NCBI GenBank assembly: GCA_030066195.1
Contig: JASJCB010000003.1
Span: 1-64,000 of the forward strand
Length of the DNA: 64,000 nt
From: Acidobacteriota bacterium
GTDB taxonomy: Bacteria > Acidobacteriota > Holophagae > Acanthopleuribacterales > Acanthopleuribacteraceae
Direction: 5' to 3'
Positions 1-8,609 of the stretch are shown in pieces; the first letter of the stretch is position 1, and every line of letters starts with the position of its first letter. Position numbers and translations under genes: made by a program. The notes beneath the pieces are model-generated. The model was not told the origin of the DNA, did not search any database, and saw only the letters and a program-made list of their open reading frames with translations.

Positions 1-158
1 GTTCCCGTGCCGGTAGCCGTGACCGTTAAAGACACCGAGTCGCCCGGACAGGCGGTGGTAGACTGGGGTTGCCCGGTGACGCTGAGACCGGGGCAGCCCG
101 CGATAACGGTCAACGCGGCCGGAGGCAGGAAAAACATCGCGATAAGTATGGTTCTCAT
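1..158 (-). CDS. Secreted protein with Ig-like domain start (partial, C-terminus outside window)
   Basis: Only the first 52 codons are visible. ATG at 158 follows a GGGGAG ribosome site. The N-terminus (MRTILIAMFFLPPAALTVIAG) is a Sec signal peptide. It is followed by GQPQSTTACPGDSVSLTV, a pattern typical of the first strand of bacterial immunoglobulin-like domains in secreted or adhesin-like proteins. It starts 20 bp after the stop of the upstream secreted-protein gene on the same strand, so the two probably share a transcript. Overall length and function cannot be judged. Confidence 0.6.
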   Translation of the reverse strand, partial: MRTILIAMFFLPPAALTVIAGCPGLSVTGQPQSTTACPGDSVSLTVTATGTG

Positions 159-178
159 GATGGTGCTCCCCGGCCTGA

Positions 179-1207
179 TCAGGTAAAGATGAAGTTGGTG
201 AAATCGATATCGATGGAGGGACAGTCGGGTTCCATGGAGTCGCCGTTCATGGAATCACCGTTCATGGAGTCGCCGTTCATCGAATCGTCTTCCATCGAGT
301 CGTCATCCACGGAATCGCAGGTTAAGGAACCGTCATCATGGGTCAGTTCCACATTCAGGGCGGCAATGGTAAAAGGGCTGCCGTCCGGCGAACCGATGGA
401 GATGTTGACCGTGGTTTCATCGATCATCGTATAGGTGCAGTCCATGACGACCGAGTACTCCGAGAGAAACGTGGATTCCAACACGGTGCACAGGGCGTCG
501 GCAACGTGTTCGGGATAAAACGCCGTGGTGTTGATCAGCGTTGCCTGGTATTCGAACTCGAAGGCGTTGCCGGTGGTAGCCCCGTAGGCGCGCAAGGTCA
601 TGCGCGTGCCGGAGGGACAGGTGGGGCAGCCGTCCTCATCCAGGGGAAACACGATATCCGCGCCGACCCGGCCCAGGTTCAGACTGCCCCAAACGGACAA
701 GCAATCGTCGGATTGACTGTCGGTCCAGGGAAAGCTGAAGGATTGGAAGGAGGAATAGCGCGACCCGGAAGTGCCCAACCAACTGAAGATGGGATCGATC
801 AGGGTGAGTTCCTCGGGCATGTTACCGGGCATGCTGTTGGCGCCCATCCCCAGGACAACGTGAAAGTGACCGCCCGTCATGGCGGGCGGCACGGCTGTCA
901 ACTGCGCGGTGACTTCGTTGCCGTCAAAAGCCAACGGCAGGCTGAAGGAAACCGAAGAACCGTTGACGATTCGCGCCGAAACATCGGCAATGGCGCCGCC
1001 GAAATCCGGGCCGAAGAGGTTGACGAGGTCGCCGGGCAGACCCTCGATGGGGCAGAAGCCCAGCGGGTTGATTACTCCCGCCGAGGCCATGCGAACGCGG
1101 GGCAGTCCCAGTCCGGCGGCCCCCAGTAAGCCGGTTTTCAATAAATTCCGTCGACTGACGGCGGAACGTTTGGTTTCCTGTCCGCCGGACTCATCACGCG
1201 GGATCAT
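179..1207 (-). CDS. Tat-type secreted protein with NGDSM repeat tail, unknown function
   Basis: 342 aa. I do not recognise the family. The N-terminus carries a twin-arginine-like segment (SRRNLLKTG) followed by a hydrophobic stretch (LLGAAGLGLP) and an ASA cleavage-like site, so export by Tat is likely. The mature part is beta-rich with several Cys (for example CPTCPSGTRM). The C-terminus has a low-complexity acidic tail built from five-residue units (NGDSM and variants), then a short hydrophobic-aromatic end. The start at 1207 places the twin arginine near residue 19. The next gene on the strand begins 20 bp after its stop, suggesting an operon with the Ig-like secreted protein. Function unknown. 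Confidence 0.75.
   Translation of the reverse strand: MIPRDESGGQETKRSAVSRRNLLKTGLLGAAGLGLPRVRMASAGVINPLGFCPIEGLPGDLVNLFGPDFGGAIADVSARIVNGSSVSFSLPLAFDGNEVTAQLTAVPPAMTGGHFHVVLGMGANSMPGNMPEELTLIDPIFSWLGTSGSRYSSFQSFSFPWTDSQSDDCLSVWGSLNLGRVGADIVFPLDEDGCPTCPSGTRMTLRAYGATTGNAFEFEYQATLINTTAFYPEHVADALCTVLESTFLSEYSVVMDCTYTMIDETTVNISIGSPDGSPFTIAALNVELTHDDGSLTCDSVDDDSMEDDSMNGDSMNGDSMNGDSMEPDCPSIDIDFTNFIFT
231..320 (-). repeat. Six 15-bp direct repeats coding the NGDSM tail
   Basis: Six consecutive 15-bp units of the form TYCATSGARTCNNCN lie in frame near the 3' end of the secreted-protein gene. The three central units are nearly identical. Because they are short, in-frame and near-identical, copy number could vary by slippage without breaking the reading frame. 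Confidence 0.8.
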
Positions 1208-1510
1208 AGAACACCTTCCTGATTTTGATCGTTCATCTTAAATACACTGTAAGCATGATTCTCAGAGTGCCTATTGTATCGAAGCCATGGGGTGAAAACA
1301 AACAGATTATTATGATAATTGAGCAAGCCCATGAAAACGCGACACATAGTTTTAGTGTTTTTACATAAAATCAGCATGCGGCCTGCGATACAGCATCGGC
1401 ATAGTGATATCAAGCTCTCATTTTCAAATAGAAAGGATCACGGTTTTTTGAGATACGAAAACAAAGCCGGCGCCGGCTCGCGGGATACACTTCTTATCCC
1501 GGCAAATGGT
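1208..1510. other. Intergenic region, no gene seen
   Basis: An AT-richer spacer of about 300 bp between the Tat-type protein gene start and the end of the thioredoxin-like gene, both on the minus strand. It presumably holds the promoter of the former. A short open frame on the minus strand (1204-1413) has no ribosome site or recognisable protein features and I do not call it. Confidence 0.5.
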
Positions 1511-2332
1511 TTACGGCTGAGCCAGAGCGATTTCGATGGTTTGGTCGCTGATCAGTTCCGGGTTGCCGCGCCAGATGATTTTGCCGCTCTTTACAAGCGC
1601 CGATGCGGGAATGCCCTCGACGCCGAAACGCTCGGCCATGGCGCCGCCGTATTTGGCGACCGAAAAGGTGAGACCCTTGTCGGCAATGAAACCGATGACC
1701 GAGGTAACCGTGGCCGGGTCGGCGATTTTTGTCAGGCCGATGACATTGACACCCTTCTCCAAATACTTATTGTAAAGTTTCTCCATCTTGGGCATCTCAT
1801 CCTGGCAGTGGGGACACCAGCTCTCGAAGAACACCACAAGGGTAAGGCCGGCCTGATCCATGGTGGTTTCGCCTTGGAACCAGCGCTCGATTTCCAGGAT
1901 TCCCGCATCACGGCCGATCACCTTCAGTTCGTTGGACAGCTTGCGGAAGGCCTTTGCCTTGACGACTTCGGGATATTGCTTACCCAGCGAGTCCAACCCC
2001 GCTTTGACCTGATCGAATCTCAAGGCCCCGTGCAGCCTCTGGATTTCGGCGAAGATGAGCGATGCCTTGCGGATGCGTTCTTTGGCGTCATCGGTTGCGG
2101 CAGTTTTGCCGGCGTCGGTCAAGCGCTTCTCCACGGCGGCCAGGCGGGCTTCCAAAGTAACCAGGCGTTTGGCCATGCTGACCAGCAGTTCTTCGCGCTG
2201 ATATTCGGAAAGTCCTTCCGGTTTGATACGGCCCGTGGCCAGGCCCTCGACAATCCCGGCATTATCGGACGCCTGCACCGGGCTAAACAGGATCATTGAT
2301 TGAACGAGGAATACAATTACCAAAGCTTTCAT
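1511..2332 (-). CDS. TlpA-like thioredoxin-fold protein, exported
   Basis: 273 aa from ATG 2332, chosen because GGAGG sits 5 nt upstream and a clean signal peptide follows (MKALVIVFLVQSMILFSPVQA). The first half is helical, with a coiled-coil-like segment (LVTLEARLAAVEKRLTDAG). The C-terminal half is a thioredoxin fold of the TlpA/ResA/AhpC-TSA type: FFESWCPHCQDEMPKMEKLY holds the CPHC redox motif and GVEGIPASALV carries the cis-Pro region. Expected location is the periplasm, with a thiol-disulfide role. The substrate cannot be inferred. The helical N-terminal part may be a docking domain. Longer starts upstream would destroy the signal peptide. Confidence 0.85.
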   Translation of the reverse strand: MKALVIVFLVQSMILFSPVQASDNAGIVEGLATGRIKPEGLSEYQREELLVSMAKRLVTLEARLAAVEKRLTDAGKTAATDDAKERIRKASLIFAEIQRLHGALRFDQVKAGLDSLGKQYPEVVKAKAFRKLSNELKVIGRDAGILEIERWFQGETTMDQAGLTLVVFFESWCPHCQDEMPKMEKLYNKYLEKGVNVIGLTKIADPATVTSVIGFIADKGLTFSVAKYGGAMAERFGVEGIPASALVKSGKIIWRGNPELISDQTIEIALAQP

Positions 2333-2496
2333 GCCGGCCTCCGCGAGGAAATCCCCAGTTGTGCAACATGGGTGATCGGATGCAAAGTATAGGTGCCGGG
2401 ACCAAGATCTGTCAAGGACACCCATGAATTCGGATCCGGTCTTCGATCACTGAAGAAGTCAAACCGGCGGATTGCTCTTTCAATCATTTCTCCGGC

Positions 2497-3336
2497 CTAT
2501 TGGGTGACGGGCCGAACCTGGAAAGTGCCTTCAGCCTGGGACAGCGCCTTATCATTGCGTCTAAGCACCGCGTTTTCTGAGAGCGGCGCCCACCATCGGC
2601 CCGCGTAAGTGTCCTTGAATCGCACCGGCCGGTCTCCACTGACCGTTAGTTTAAGGCCCGGAACGCCGTCACTGGTTTCCAGCAGGCCCAGCGGCATTTG
2701 GACCAACACCTCATCACCCGCTTTCAGGCGAATGGAATCCGGCAACAAGGGGCTGAGCGAGATCGAGACCTCATCGTTGCGCAGGTTCAATTGGTTGCCC
2801 TCGATCGACACCACCTTCCCGGTGATGGGCGAGAAAACCGCTTTGCCGAAGTTGGGGTCCTCGTATTTTTCCGTTCTTTCCTTGTTACTGTCGCTCTTGG
2901 GGTCCATGAAATACCAGCTGCGCGGCGTCAGGGGGTGATCGGTCCAGATCAGGGTTTGGCCGTAGTAGGGAACCACCAACTGCAGCGGATCGGATACCAG
3001 CCAATGCCTGCCGACGACCAGCAGACAGGGCAACAACAGGAGGCCCGATAACACCTGATGCTTGAGGTTGGTTTGCGTGCGCATGACATAGTAGAAGACG
3101 AAATCCAACACGGTGCCGCCGATAAAGAAGAACACCGTCACCTGGTACAGCCAGGGGCGGCCGGCCCACACGGGAACCACATTCCAAAGCACAAACCAAA
3201 GGACGGGCCAGATCCAAAACCCGTAGAAGAAACGCCGGTCCCTGTCCTTCAAGCGCACCAGTTGGAAGAATCGCCAGGGCAGGTAAACCAGAAGTACGGC
3301 ACATGCCGCCATCAGAATATTGTCGTAAGCACTCAT
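2497..3336 (-). CDS. Four-TM membrane protein with C-terminal beta domain
   Basis: 279 aa, unknown function. Four hydrophobic segments fill the N-terminal half (around residues 6-26, 39-61, 64-85 and 92-112). A soluble C-terminal part beginning with FSPITGKVVSIEGNQLNL follows. This resembles the beta-barrel start of M23/lipoyl-like domains, but the HxxxD and HxH zinc motifs of M23 peptidases are absent, so peptidase activity is not supported. It stands between the thioredoxin gene and a divergent VWA gene. Confidence 0.7.
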   Translation of the reverse strand: MSAYDNILMAACAVLLVYLPWRFFQLVRLKDRDRRFFYGFWIWPVLWFVLWNVVPVWAGRPWLYQVTVFFFIGGTVLDFVFYYVMRTQTNLKHQVLSGLLLLPCLLVVGRHWLVSDPLQLVVPYYGQTLIWTDHPLTPRSWYFMDPKSDSNKERTEKYEDPNFGKAVFSPITGKVVSIEGNQLNLRNDEVSISLSPLLPDSIRLKAGDEVLVQMPLGLLETSDGVPGLKLTVSGDRPVRFKDTYAGRWWAPLSENAVLRRNDKALSQAEGTFQVRPVTQ

Positions 3337-3589
3337 AAGGTGTTTTGGTTACCGGAAGATGAGGGGTTGCAAACCGGCGCGTGACCGGCTCCTAGTTTAA
3401 CTCTACCCGATACTGTCGCTTTGCACAAACGATCTTGAGGAAAAACCAGGGGTAATCCTATACCCATCACAACGAGATCACGTTTTTTTCGGTGGAAACG
3501 CTGAGATAAGTCCCTGATTTACGGCACTATTGGGTAAGATTAAGCCACACCGCCGCGAGTGCGTTTCAAATACTATGTGGAGGGAGATG

Positions 3590-5260
3590 ATGTCAGGACG
3601 CTTATGCCTTCTATTTTTCTTTTATCTTCCGCTGACCGCCCAAAACCATGTGGAATTGATACTGGATGCCTCGGGTTCCATGTATAACCGCATTGAAGAC
3701 GGGCGCTACCGCATCACGGCCGCCAAGGATGCTCTGCGCACCTTTATCGCCGGCCTGCCGGATACCGGGGTCAACGTAGGCCTGCGCGTATACGGCGCCG
3801 AGATAAAAGCCGGCCGTGACGGTGCATGTACCGATTCCGTTCTAAAAGTACCCGTCAAAGGCTGCGACAAAGCGGCGCTTTTACGGGTGATCGACGAGAC
3901 CAGGGCTCTGGGTTCGACTCCCATCGCCTATTCGCTGGACCAGGCAACAGCCGACTTCCCGGATTCCGGTCGGCGTCTGATCGTGCTGGTGACCGATGGT
4001 AAAGAACAATGCGACGGGGACCCGGCGGCCGTCGCGGCCAGGTTGAAAGAGAAAGGTATCGAACTGCGAATCATAGGGTTCGATTTGGACCGGTCGGCCG
4101 CGGAGGGTTTTGCGGCGTTGGCAACCTTTCAAAACGCCAGGGACGCCAAGGAACTTGCCCAAGCTCTTGGTAAGGCCGTGGAGAAAACCCTGCCGCCGCC
4201 GGAACCCCTGGGCCAGGCATCCTTGGAAGCCGTTGCCGAGGTAACGGCCGGCAGCCTTTTCGAGGTGACCTGGAAGGCGGAGCCCAAAGAACTGGATTAT
4301 ATTACGATCGTTCCCAAGGAAGCGGCGGACGGCGTATATAACAACTGGTCTTATGTGACCAAGGGCAATCCCCTGCAACTGCGGGCCCCCGGCAAACCCG
4401 GCGCTTACCAGTTGCGTTATCAATCCGACCGTGTGGCGGGCGTGGCGGCCAGACGGGCCATTACCGTCAAGGAAGCCAAAGCGGTTCTGGAAGCTCCCGA
4501 GACGGTACCGGCAGGGGCGCTGTTCACGGTCCGTTGGACCGGTCCGAACAATGATCGCGATTATATTACCCTTGTGGCGCCGGACGCACCGGACGGTTCC
4601 TACAAGGAATACGATTACACGCGCAAGGGTCGGGAACTGAACTTTCACGGTCCCATGGAGCCCGGAGCCTGGGAATTGCGCTATCAAAGCGAGTCCGTGG
4701 ACGGCGTCTTCGCGCGCTTGAAGATTCAGGTGGTTCCCAGTCAGTTTCACATGGAATACCCCGCCGAGGTGGAGGCCGGTAAACCTTTCCAGGTCAGCTG
4801 GATCGGCCCGGCGGGCAAAGGGGATTACCTGACCGTGGTGAAGCCTGATCTGCCCGATGGACAATACGGGGAATACCAATACACTCGCAAGAACCCGGTA
4901 ACGTTCAATGCTCCGGTCGGAGAAGGCAGTTACGAAATCCGTTACCAGTCGGAACGGGTGAGCGGGGTTTTCGCCAGATTCCCCCTGAAGGTAAAAGGCA
5001 TCGAGATCAAAATGGATTTCCCGAAGCGCGTCGAGGCCGGGAAGACCTTTGAGGTAACCTGGAAGGGCCCCGCCGGAAATCGCGATTACCTGACCATCGT
5101 CAAAGCCGACGCACCGGACGGACAGTACGGCGAGTACCACTACACCAGGGAAAACCCGCTTACCTTCACGGCGCCCAAGGAGGCGGGAATCTACGAGATG
5201 CGCTACCAGTCCGACCGGGTATCCGGCGTGTACGCTCGCTCTCGTTTCGAGGTCTACTGA
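3590..5260 (+). CDS. Secreted VWA-domain protein with four C-terminal beta repeats
   Basis: 556 aa. I chose ATG 3590 because GGAGGG lies 5 nt upstream and a signal peptide follows (LCLLFFFYLPLTAQ). Residues about 20-200 form a von Willebrand factor A domain with an intact MIDAS motif D26-A-S-G-S30 and a later LVTDGKE strand, so divalent-metal-dependent protein binding is expected. Residues about 205-556 hold four repeats of roughly 85 aa, each with a DYITIV or DYLTVV core, PDGxYxxYxYT, and a closing YELRYQSxxVxGVxAR strand. Repeats 3 and 4 are most alike. The likely site is periplasm or cell surface. The six-bladed propeller gene follows 100 bp downstream. Confidence 0.85.
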   Translation: MSGRLCLLFFFYLPLTAQNHVELILDASGSMYNRIEDGRYRITAAKDALRTFIAGLPDTGVNVGLRVYGAEIKAGRDGACTDSVLKVPVKGCDKAALLRVIDETRALGSTPIAYSLDQATADFPDSGRRLIVLVTDGKEQCDGDPAAVAARLKEKGIELRIIGFDLDRSAAEGFAALATFQNARDAKELAQALGKAVEKTLPPPEPLGQASLEAVAEVTAGSLFEVTWKAEPKELDYITIVPKEAADGVYNNWSYVTKGNPLQLRAPGKPGAYQLRYQSDRVAGVAARRAITVKEAKAVLEAPETVPAGALFTVRWTGPNNDRDYITLVAPDAPDGSYKEYDYTRKGRELNFHGPMEPGAWELRYQSESVDGVFARLKIQVVPSQFHMEYPAEVEAGKPFQVSWIGPAGKGDYLTVVKPDLPDGQYGEYQYTRKNPVTFNAPVGEGSYEIRYQSERVSGVFARFPLKVKGIEIKMDFPKRVEAGKTFEVTWKGPAGNRDYLTIVKADAPDGQYGEYHYTRENPLTFTAPKEAGIYEMRYQSDRVSGVYARSRFEVY

Positions 5261-5360
5261 AGATGAGACGGCGAGATCGGCAGGTGTCGGTCTCGCCTCA
5301 CCCTTCACTTTCTTCCGCCCTTTGGTCGCCTCGCCGCGTCCAATGACCGCGGAGGTTCCC

Positions 5361-6392
5361 ATGGCGCTGCTTTTCTGTGTATTTCTTGCCGGTGGTTGGA
5401 CGCTGGATACCGAGAACCTGTCCGGTTTCTTCGGGCATATGACCGGGTTGGCTCTGACCCCTGACAGCAACCTGGTCGTGCTGGATTACAGCCAAACTCG
5501 CGTCTACCTGCTGGATAAAAACGGCAAGGAAACCGGTTGGTTCGGACGGCAGGGTTCGGGTCCGGGTGAAATGACCCAACCCGAGGCGCTGCATGTTACG
5601 CCGGACGGTCCCTATATCCTGGTGGCCGATGCCGGTTCCAAGCTGGTGCATGTCTACGGCGCCGACGGTCGTTTCGTTCGCGATTTGCGCGCCGATCACA
5701 ATCTCGTCATGGCCGGAAAGTTCCTGGCCGATAACCGCGTGGCCGTCCTCCAAACCCACGATCCCCTGGTCAAGGCAAAACAAGGCGCCCGATTGGTGTT
5801 GAGCGCCTGGGACGGGTCGAGCCCTCGAACCCTGCTTCAGTTCAGCGCCGAGCAGCATATCGACACCCACATCGGTCACCACAACGGCAGCTACGCCTAT
5901 ATGGACTTTCCCTGGGACCCCAAGGTGCGCTTCACCACCTCGCCCGACGGCCGTTTTATCTTCGCGAGCCCCAACAGCCGGTTGACGGTGCGCGTGATCG
6001 ATGCGGCTGCCGGTAAAGAAGTCGGCCGCATCGAGGATAAGTTGCGCCGCCTGCCCCTGACCCGGGAACATATCGAGGCCAACCGGCAACGCTTGTCAGC
6101 CGGCGGCAAATTGATCACCGCCAAAAGCTATCGTCACGGCGACGCCCGGCCGGCTTTTCAAAAACTGCTCGCCGATCATGCCGGCCGTCTCTGGGTTTCG
6201 GAAACGCCCGTGCGTGACGCCGCCGTGCTGACTTATCGGCTTTACAAAAGAGACGGCGCCCGTTTGGGTAAGGTGTTTCTTCCCAAAGATCTGGTGATTT
6301 GGGCTGCCGATGCCGAGTACCTCTACGCAACCCGAACGACCGATGAAACCACGCATATCATCAAGCAAAAACTCGAGCCGGCGCCTTTTTAG
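5361..6392 (+). CDS. Six-bladed beta-propeller secreted protein
   Basis: 343 aa from ATG 5361, preceded by GGAGG at 5351. A short hydrophobic leader (MALLFCVFLAGGWT) is consistent with export. The body shows propeller blades of the NHL/six-bladed type: LALTPDSNLVVLDYSQTRVYLLDKNGK, then GRQGSGPGEM, the glycine-rich loop typical of this family, then HVTPDGPYILVADAGSKLVHVY. The role is probably protein or ligand binding. No catalytic motif can be seen. It probably forms a transcript with the upstream VWA gene. Confidence 0.75.
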   Translation: MALLFCVFLAGGWTLDTENLSGFFGHMTGLALTPDSNLVVLDYSQTRVYLLDKNGKETGWFGRQGSGPGEMTQPEALHVTPDGPYILVADAGSKLVHVYGADGRFVRDLRADHNLVMAGKFLADNRVAVLQTHDPLVKAKQGARLVLSAWDGSSPRTLLQFSAEQHIDTHIGHHNGSYAYMDFPWDPKVRFTTSPDGRFIFASPNSRLTVRVIDAAAGKEVGRIEDKLRRLPLTREHIEANRQRLSAGGKLITAKSYRHGDARPAFQKLLADHAGRLWVSETPVRDAAVLTYRLYKRDGARLGKVFLPKDLVIWAADAEYLYATRTTDETTHIIKQKLEPAPF

Positions 6393-6405
6393 GTTGGACA
6401 CCGGT

Positions 6406-6446
6406 CGGATCGATCGAGAAAATCGGAAGACCTCCCGATCGATCCG
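6406..6446. terminator. Bidirectional hairpin between convergent genes
   Basis: Perfect 11-bp arms (CGGATCGATCG and CGATCGATCCG) flank a 19-nt loop. It lies just after the stop of the propeller gene and just before the stop of the convergent FRIHGV-repeat gene. There is no strong U-tract, so termination is inferred from position and stem strength. Confidence 0.5.
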
Positions 6447-6456
6447 CTGATCAAAG

Positions 6457-7635
6457 CTAATCGTGGTGACGATGCCGATGGCCGTGGATGCGAAGTTCCA
6501 GCAGGCGTTCCGGGGTCAGGTTGGTTTCGCCCTTCTTTTTCATTTTGCGGATGAAGCTGCCGTTGACGCCGTGGATGCGGAAGGAAACCAGTTGGTCCGG
6601 GGTCAGGTTCTCCATGCCCTCCTCGGCCAGATCGGCAATGAAGCGACCGTTGACGCCGTGGATGCGGAACTCTACCAGGCGGGAGGGCTTCAGGTCTTCC
6701 AGGCCCGCCTCCCTCAGGTCCGCGATGAACTTGGGGTTGACGCCGTGAATGCGAAAATCCACCAGGCGTTTTACCGGCAGATCCTTGTAACCCTGCTCGT
6801 GCATGCTTTCGATGAATTTGGGGTTGACGCCGTGAATGCGGAACTCTACCAGGCGCTCCACGCTGATATCCCCGACCAGCCTTTTCATTTCGGCCACGTA
6901 CTCGGCATTGACGCCGTGGATGCGGAACTCTACCAGCCGGCCCATGGAGATCTCATTAAAACCGGCCTCGTGCATGGCCTCGACAAACCTGGCAGACACC
7001 CCGTGGATGCGGAACTCAATCAGTCGTTTGGGGCCGATTTCCTTGAAGCCCAGGTCGTGCATATCGCGGACGAATTTGGGGGAGACGCCGTGGATGCGGA
7101 AACTTACCAGTTCCTCGCCGTCTACAGTCAACCCCAAGTCCATCATATCGCGGACGAATTCCGGGGTGACCCTATGGACGCCGAAGGCAACCAGGGTGTC
7201 CAGATCCATATTATCGATCTCGTTGTCAGCCAACTCCTCGACAAAGGCAATCGTGATGTTGGACATGGCCAGGGCCATGGCCTGATCGTTATCGGGGCGA
7301 CTGTAACCCAGCGATTCCAATTCATCCGCAAATAAGTCGCTGGGCTCGAACCGGAAGGAACCCCAGCCGCGACCGCGATCGAAGATGCCGGTAAAGGTGA
7401 AGCTGCCCGCCTCGCGCTCCATGGTGAAGTCAACTTCGGTATCCCTCATTTTGCTCAGGCCGTCGGTCAGTCCCCCGAATTCCCCGTCCTTGAAACTGCG
7501 CGACCAGCGGTTGTCGTCAATTTCCAGTTCCAGACGGATGCTGTCCTGCCGCAAACGGCCTTCCCATTCACCCTCTAAGGTTTGCGCCCAAGCCGCGGGC
7601 GCCCCGATCAGTAATGTCAATAAAAAGATGCGCAT
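6457..7635 (-). CDS. Secreted FRIHGV 29-residue repeat protein
   Basis: 392 aa. ATG 7635 has AAGGAGG upstream and is followed by a Sec signal peptide (MRIFLLTLLIGAPAAWAQ). After a beta-rich N-terminal region (about 20-125) come eight to nine tandem repeats of about 29 aa with consensus LVEFRIHGVNxxFIxxMxxxG. The protein ends in a His-rich tail (HGHRHRHHD). Each unit looks like a helical hairpin. Such repeats occur in some bacterial regulatory and membrane proteins, where they are thought to bind other proteins. Function is not known, and a His-tail metal-binding role would be speculation. Convergent with the propeller gene. Confidence 0.75.
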   Translation of the reverse strand: MRIFLLTLLIGAPAAWAQTLEGEWEGRLRQDSIRLELEIDDNRWSRSFKDGEFGGLTDGLSKMRDTEVDFTMEREAGSFTFTGIFDRGRGWGSFRFEPSDLFADELESLGYSRPDNDQAMALAMSNITIAFVEELADNEIDNMDLDTLVAFGVHRVTPEFVRDMMDLGLTVDGEELVSFRIHGVSPKFVRDMHDLGFKEIGPKRLIEFRIHGVSARFVEAMHEAGFNEISMGRLVEFRIHGVNAEYVAEMKRLVGDISVERLVEFRIHGVNPKFIESMHEQGYKDLPVKRLVDFRIHGVNPKFIADLREAGLEDLKPSRLVEFRIHGVNGRFIADLAEEGMENLTPDQLVSFRIHGVNGSFIRKMKKKGETNLTPERLLELRIHGHRHRHHD

Positions 7636-7749
7636 GGAAACCTCCTTGCCCGATGCGTCGTCTTACACCATGTCCAACCGGGCTCCGAGCTAAAGGTTAC
7701 AGCAAAAAGGAAAAAGAAGCGCGGCCGGGTTCCCGGACACCGACCCGTG

Positions 7750-7755
7750 TATAAT
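7750..7755 (+). promoter_or_regulatory. Putative -10 element upstream of LolA-like gene
   Basis: A perfect TATAAT lies 50 bp before the GTG start at 7805, in the spacer between divergent genes. No convincing -35 is visible at the normal spacing, so this is tentative. Confidence 0.3.
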
Positions 7756-7804
7756 ACCTTGCGGGTCAGGCGCCCTGAATGTTTACCTTGATCGAGGTGA
7801 CGCC

Positions 7805-8593
7805 GTGAACAAACCATCCCTCTTTTTCACGCTTGCTTTGCTTGCCTTCGCCGGGCTCGCCCAAAAAGAAGACGAACCGGACAGGCGCACCCGCTTCGAT
7901 GCGGCGGCGTTGGAAGAGGGGCGCCGTATCGGAGAAGCCTTTCGCCGGGCCCTGGGTGCGGAAAAGTTAATGGATGTCGCCGACTATCAGACGATTGTGA
8001 AGGTAGAAAACAAACGAGGCCTGGCTTGGAACCTGGAAACCACCTATCACCTGGTCTCGGGAAGGTCGGTCCGCGTCAAGCGTGGTTCCGGCGAACCGAA
8101 ACATTCAGGCTTCGACGGTCATTGGGAATGGACCGACAGACCCGGGAAACACGGCGGCATGGTGCAGCGCGGCAGCGATAAGGAGCAGATCCGTTTCTGG
8201 TTGCAGGAGTTGCCGGTAATCCTGGTGAAAACCGATTATCCCATGGCCGAAATGACTGACGAAACGATCGACGGCAAGACCCATAAGGTGGTCCGGTTGC
8301 TTCACCCCAAGGACGGCAGCCTGTTGGTCGATTTATGGGTGGACGAGGACCACTTCATCCGCCGCGCCCGCTATTGGAGCCGATATCGCGCCGACAGGCC
8401 GCAACGGGCTTTCGTCTATGACCTTAGCGATTACCGTCCGATCAACGGCGTGTTATTGCCCCACCGTATGGAGTCGCGCTCGCGCTTGAAAACCCTTCGC
8501 TCGCTTGTGTTCAACCCTTCCCTTCCCAAGGATTTTTATCGAAAACCCGACGCGGCGTCCTACCTGCCGCCCTACAAAAATATCCCCGAATGA
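7805..8593 (+). CDS. LolA-like outer-membrane lipoprotein-sorting-type protein
   Basis: 262 aa. GTG start at 7805 with GAGGTG upstream and a signal peptide (SLFFTLALLAFAGLAQ). The fold pattern resembles the LolA/LolB-like half-barrel of 'outer membrane lipoprotein-sorting' proteins: an early helix (RRIGEAFRRALG), a strand series including ETTYHLVSGRSVRVKRG, then VVRLLHPKDGSLLVDLWVDEDHFIRRARYW and YRPINGVLLPHRMESRS. Members of this broad family bind lipids or lipoproteins in the periplasm. The exact role is unknown. It is alone on this strand, 16 bp from the convergent glycosylase gene. Confidence 0.65.
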   Translation: MNKPSLFFTLALLAFAGLAQKEDEPDRRTRFDAAALEEGRRIGEAFRRALGAEKLMDVADYQTIVKVENKRGLAWNLETTYHLVSGRSVRVKRGSGEPKHSGFDGHWEWTDRPGKHGGMVQRGSDKEQIRFWLQELPVILVKTDYPMAEMTDETIDGKTHKVVRLLHPKDGSLLVDLWVDEDHFIRRARYWSRYRADRPQRAFVYDLSDYRPINGVLLPHRMESRSRLKTLRSLVFNPSLPKDFYRKPDAASYLPPYKNIPE

Positions 8594-8609
8594 TCCCCGG
8601 CTCGCCGGT

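Noticed and set aside
338-1129. Long plus-strand frame opposite the Tat-type protein
   Set aside because: Antisense shadow; Gly/Gln/His-rich composition and no start signal, while the minus strand has signal peptide and ribosome site.
1204-1413. 69-codon minus-strand frame before the Tat-type secreted protein
   Set aside because: No ribosome site, overlaps the real start, and shows no family features.
2497-3336. M23 peptidase call for the four-TM protein
   Set aside because: The C-terminal domain resembles the start of that fold but lacks the HxxxD and HxH zinc ligands.
5270-5297. Hairpin after the VWA gene as a terminator
   Set aside because: GGCGAGA/TCTCGCC stem has a long loop and no U-tract, and the next gene on the strand begins within 70 bp, so readthrough is more likely.
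3881-5470. 529-codon minus-strand frame opposite the VWA gene
   Set aside because: Antisense shadow of the repeat-containing VWA gene, with His/Arg/Gly-rich translation typical of GC-rich antisense frames.
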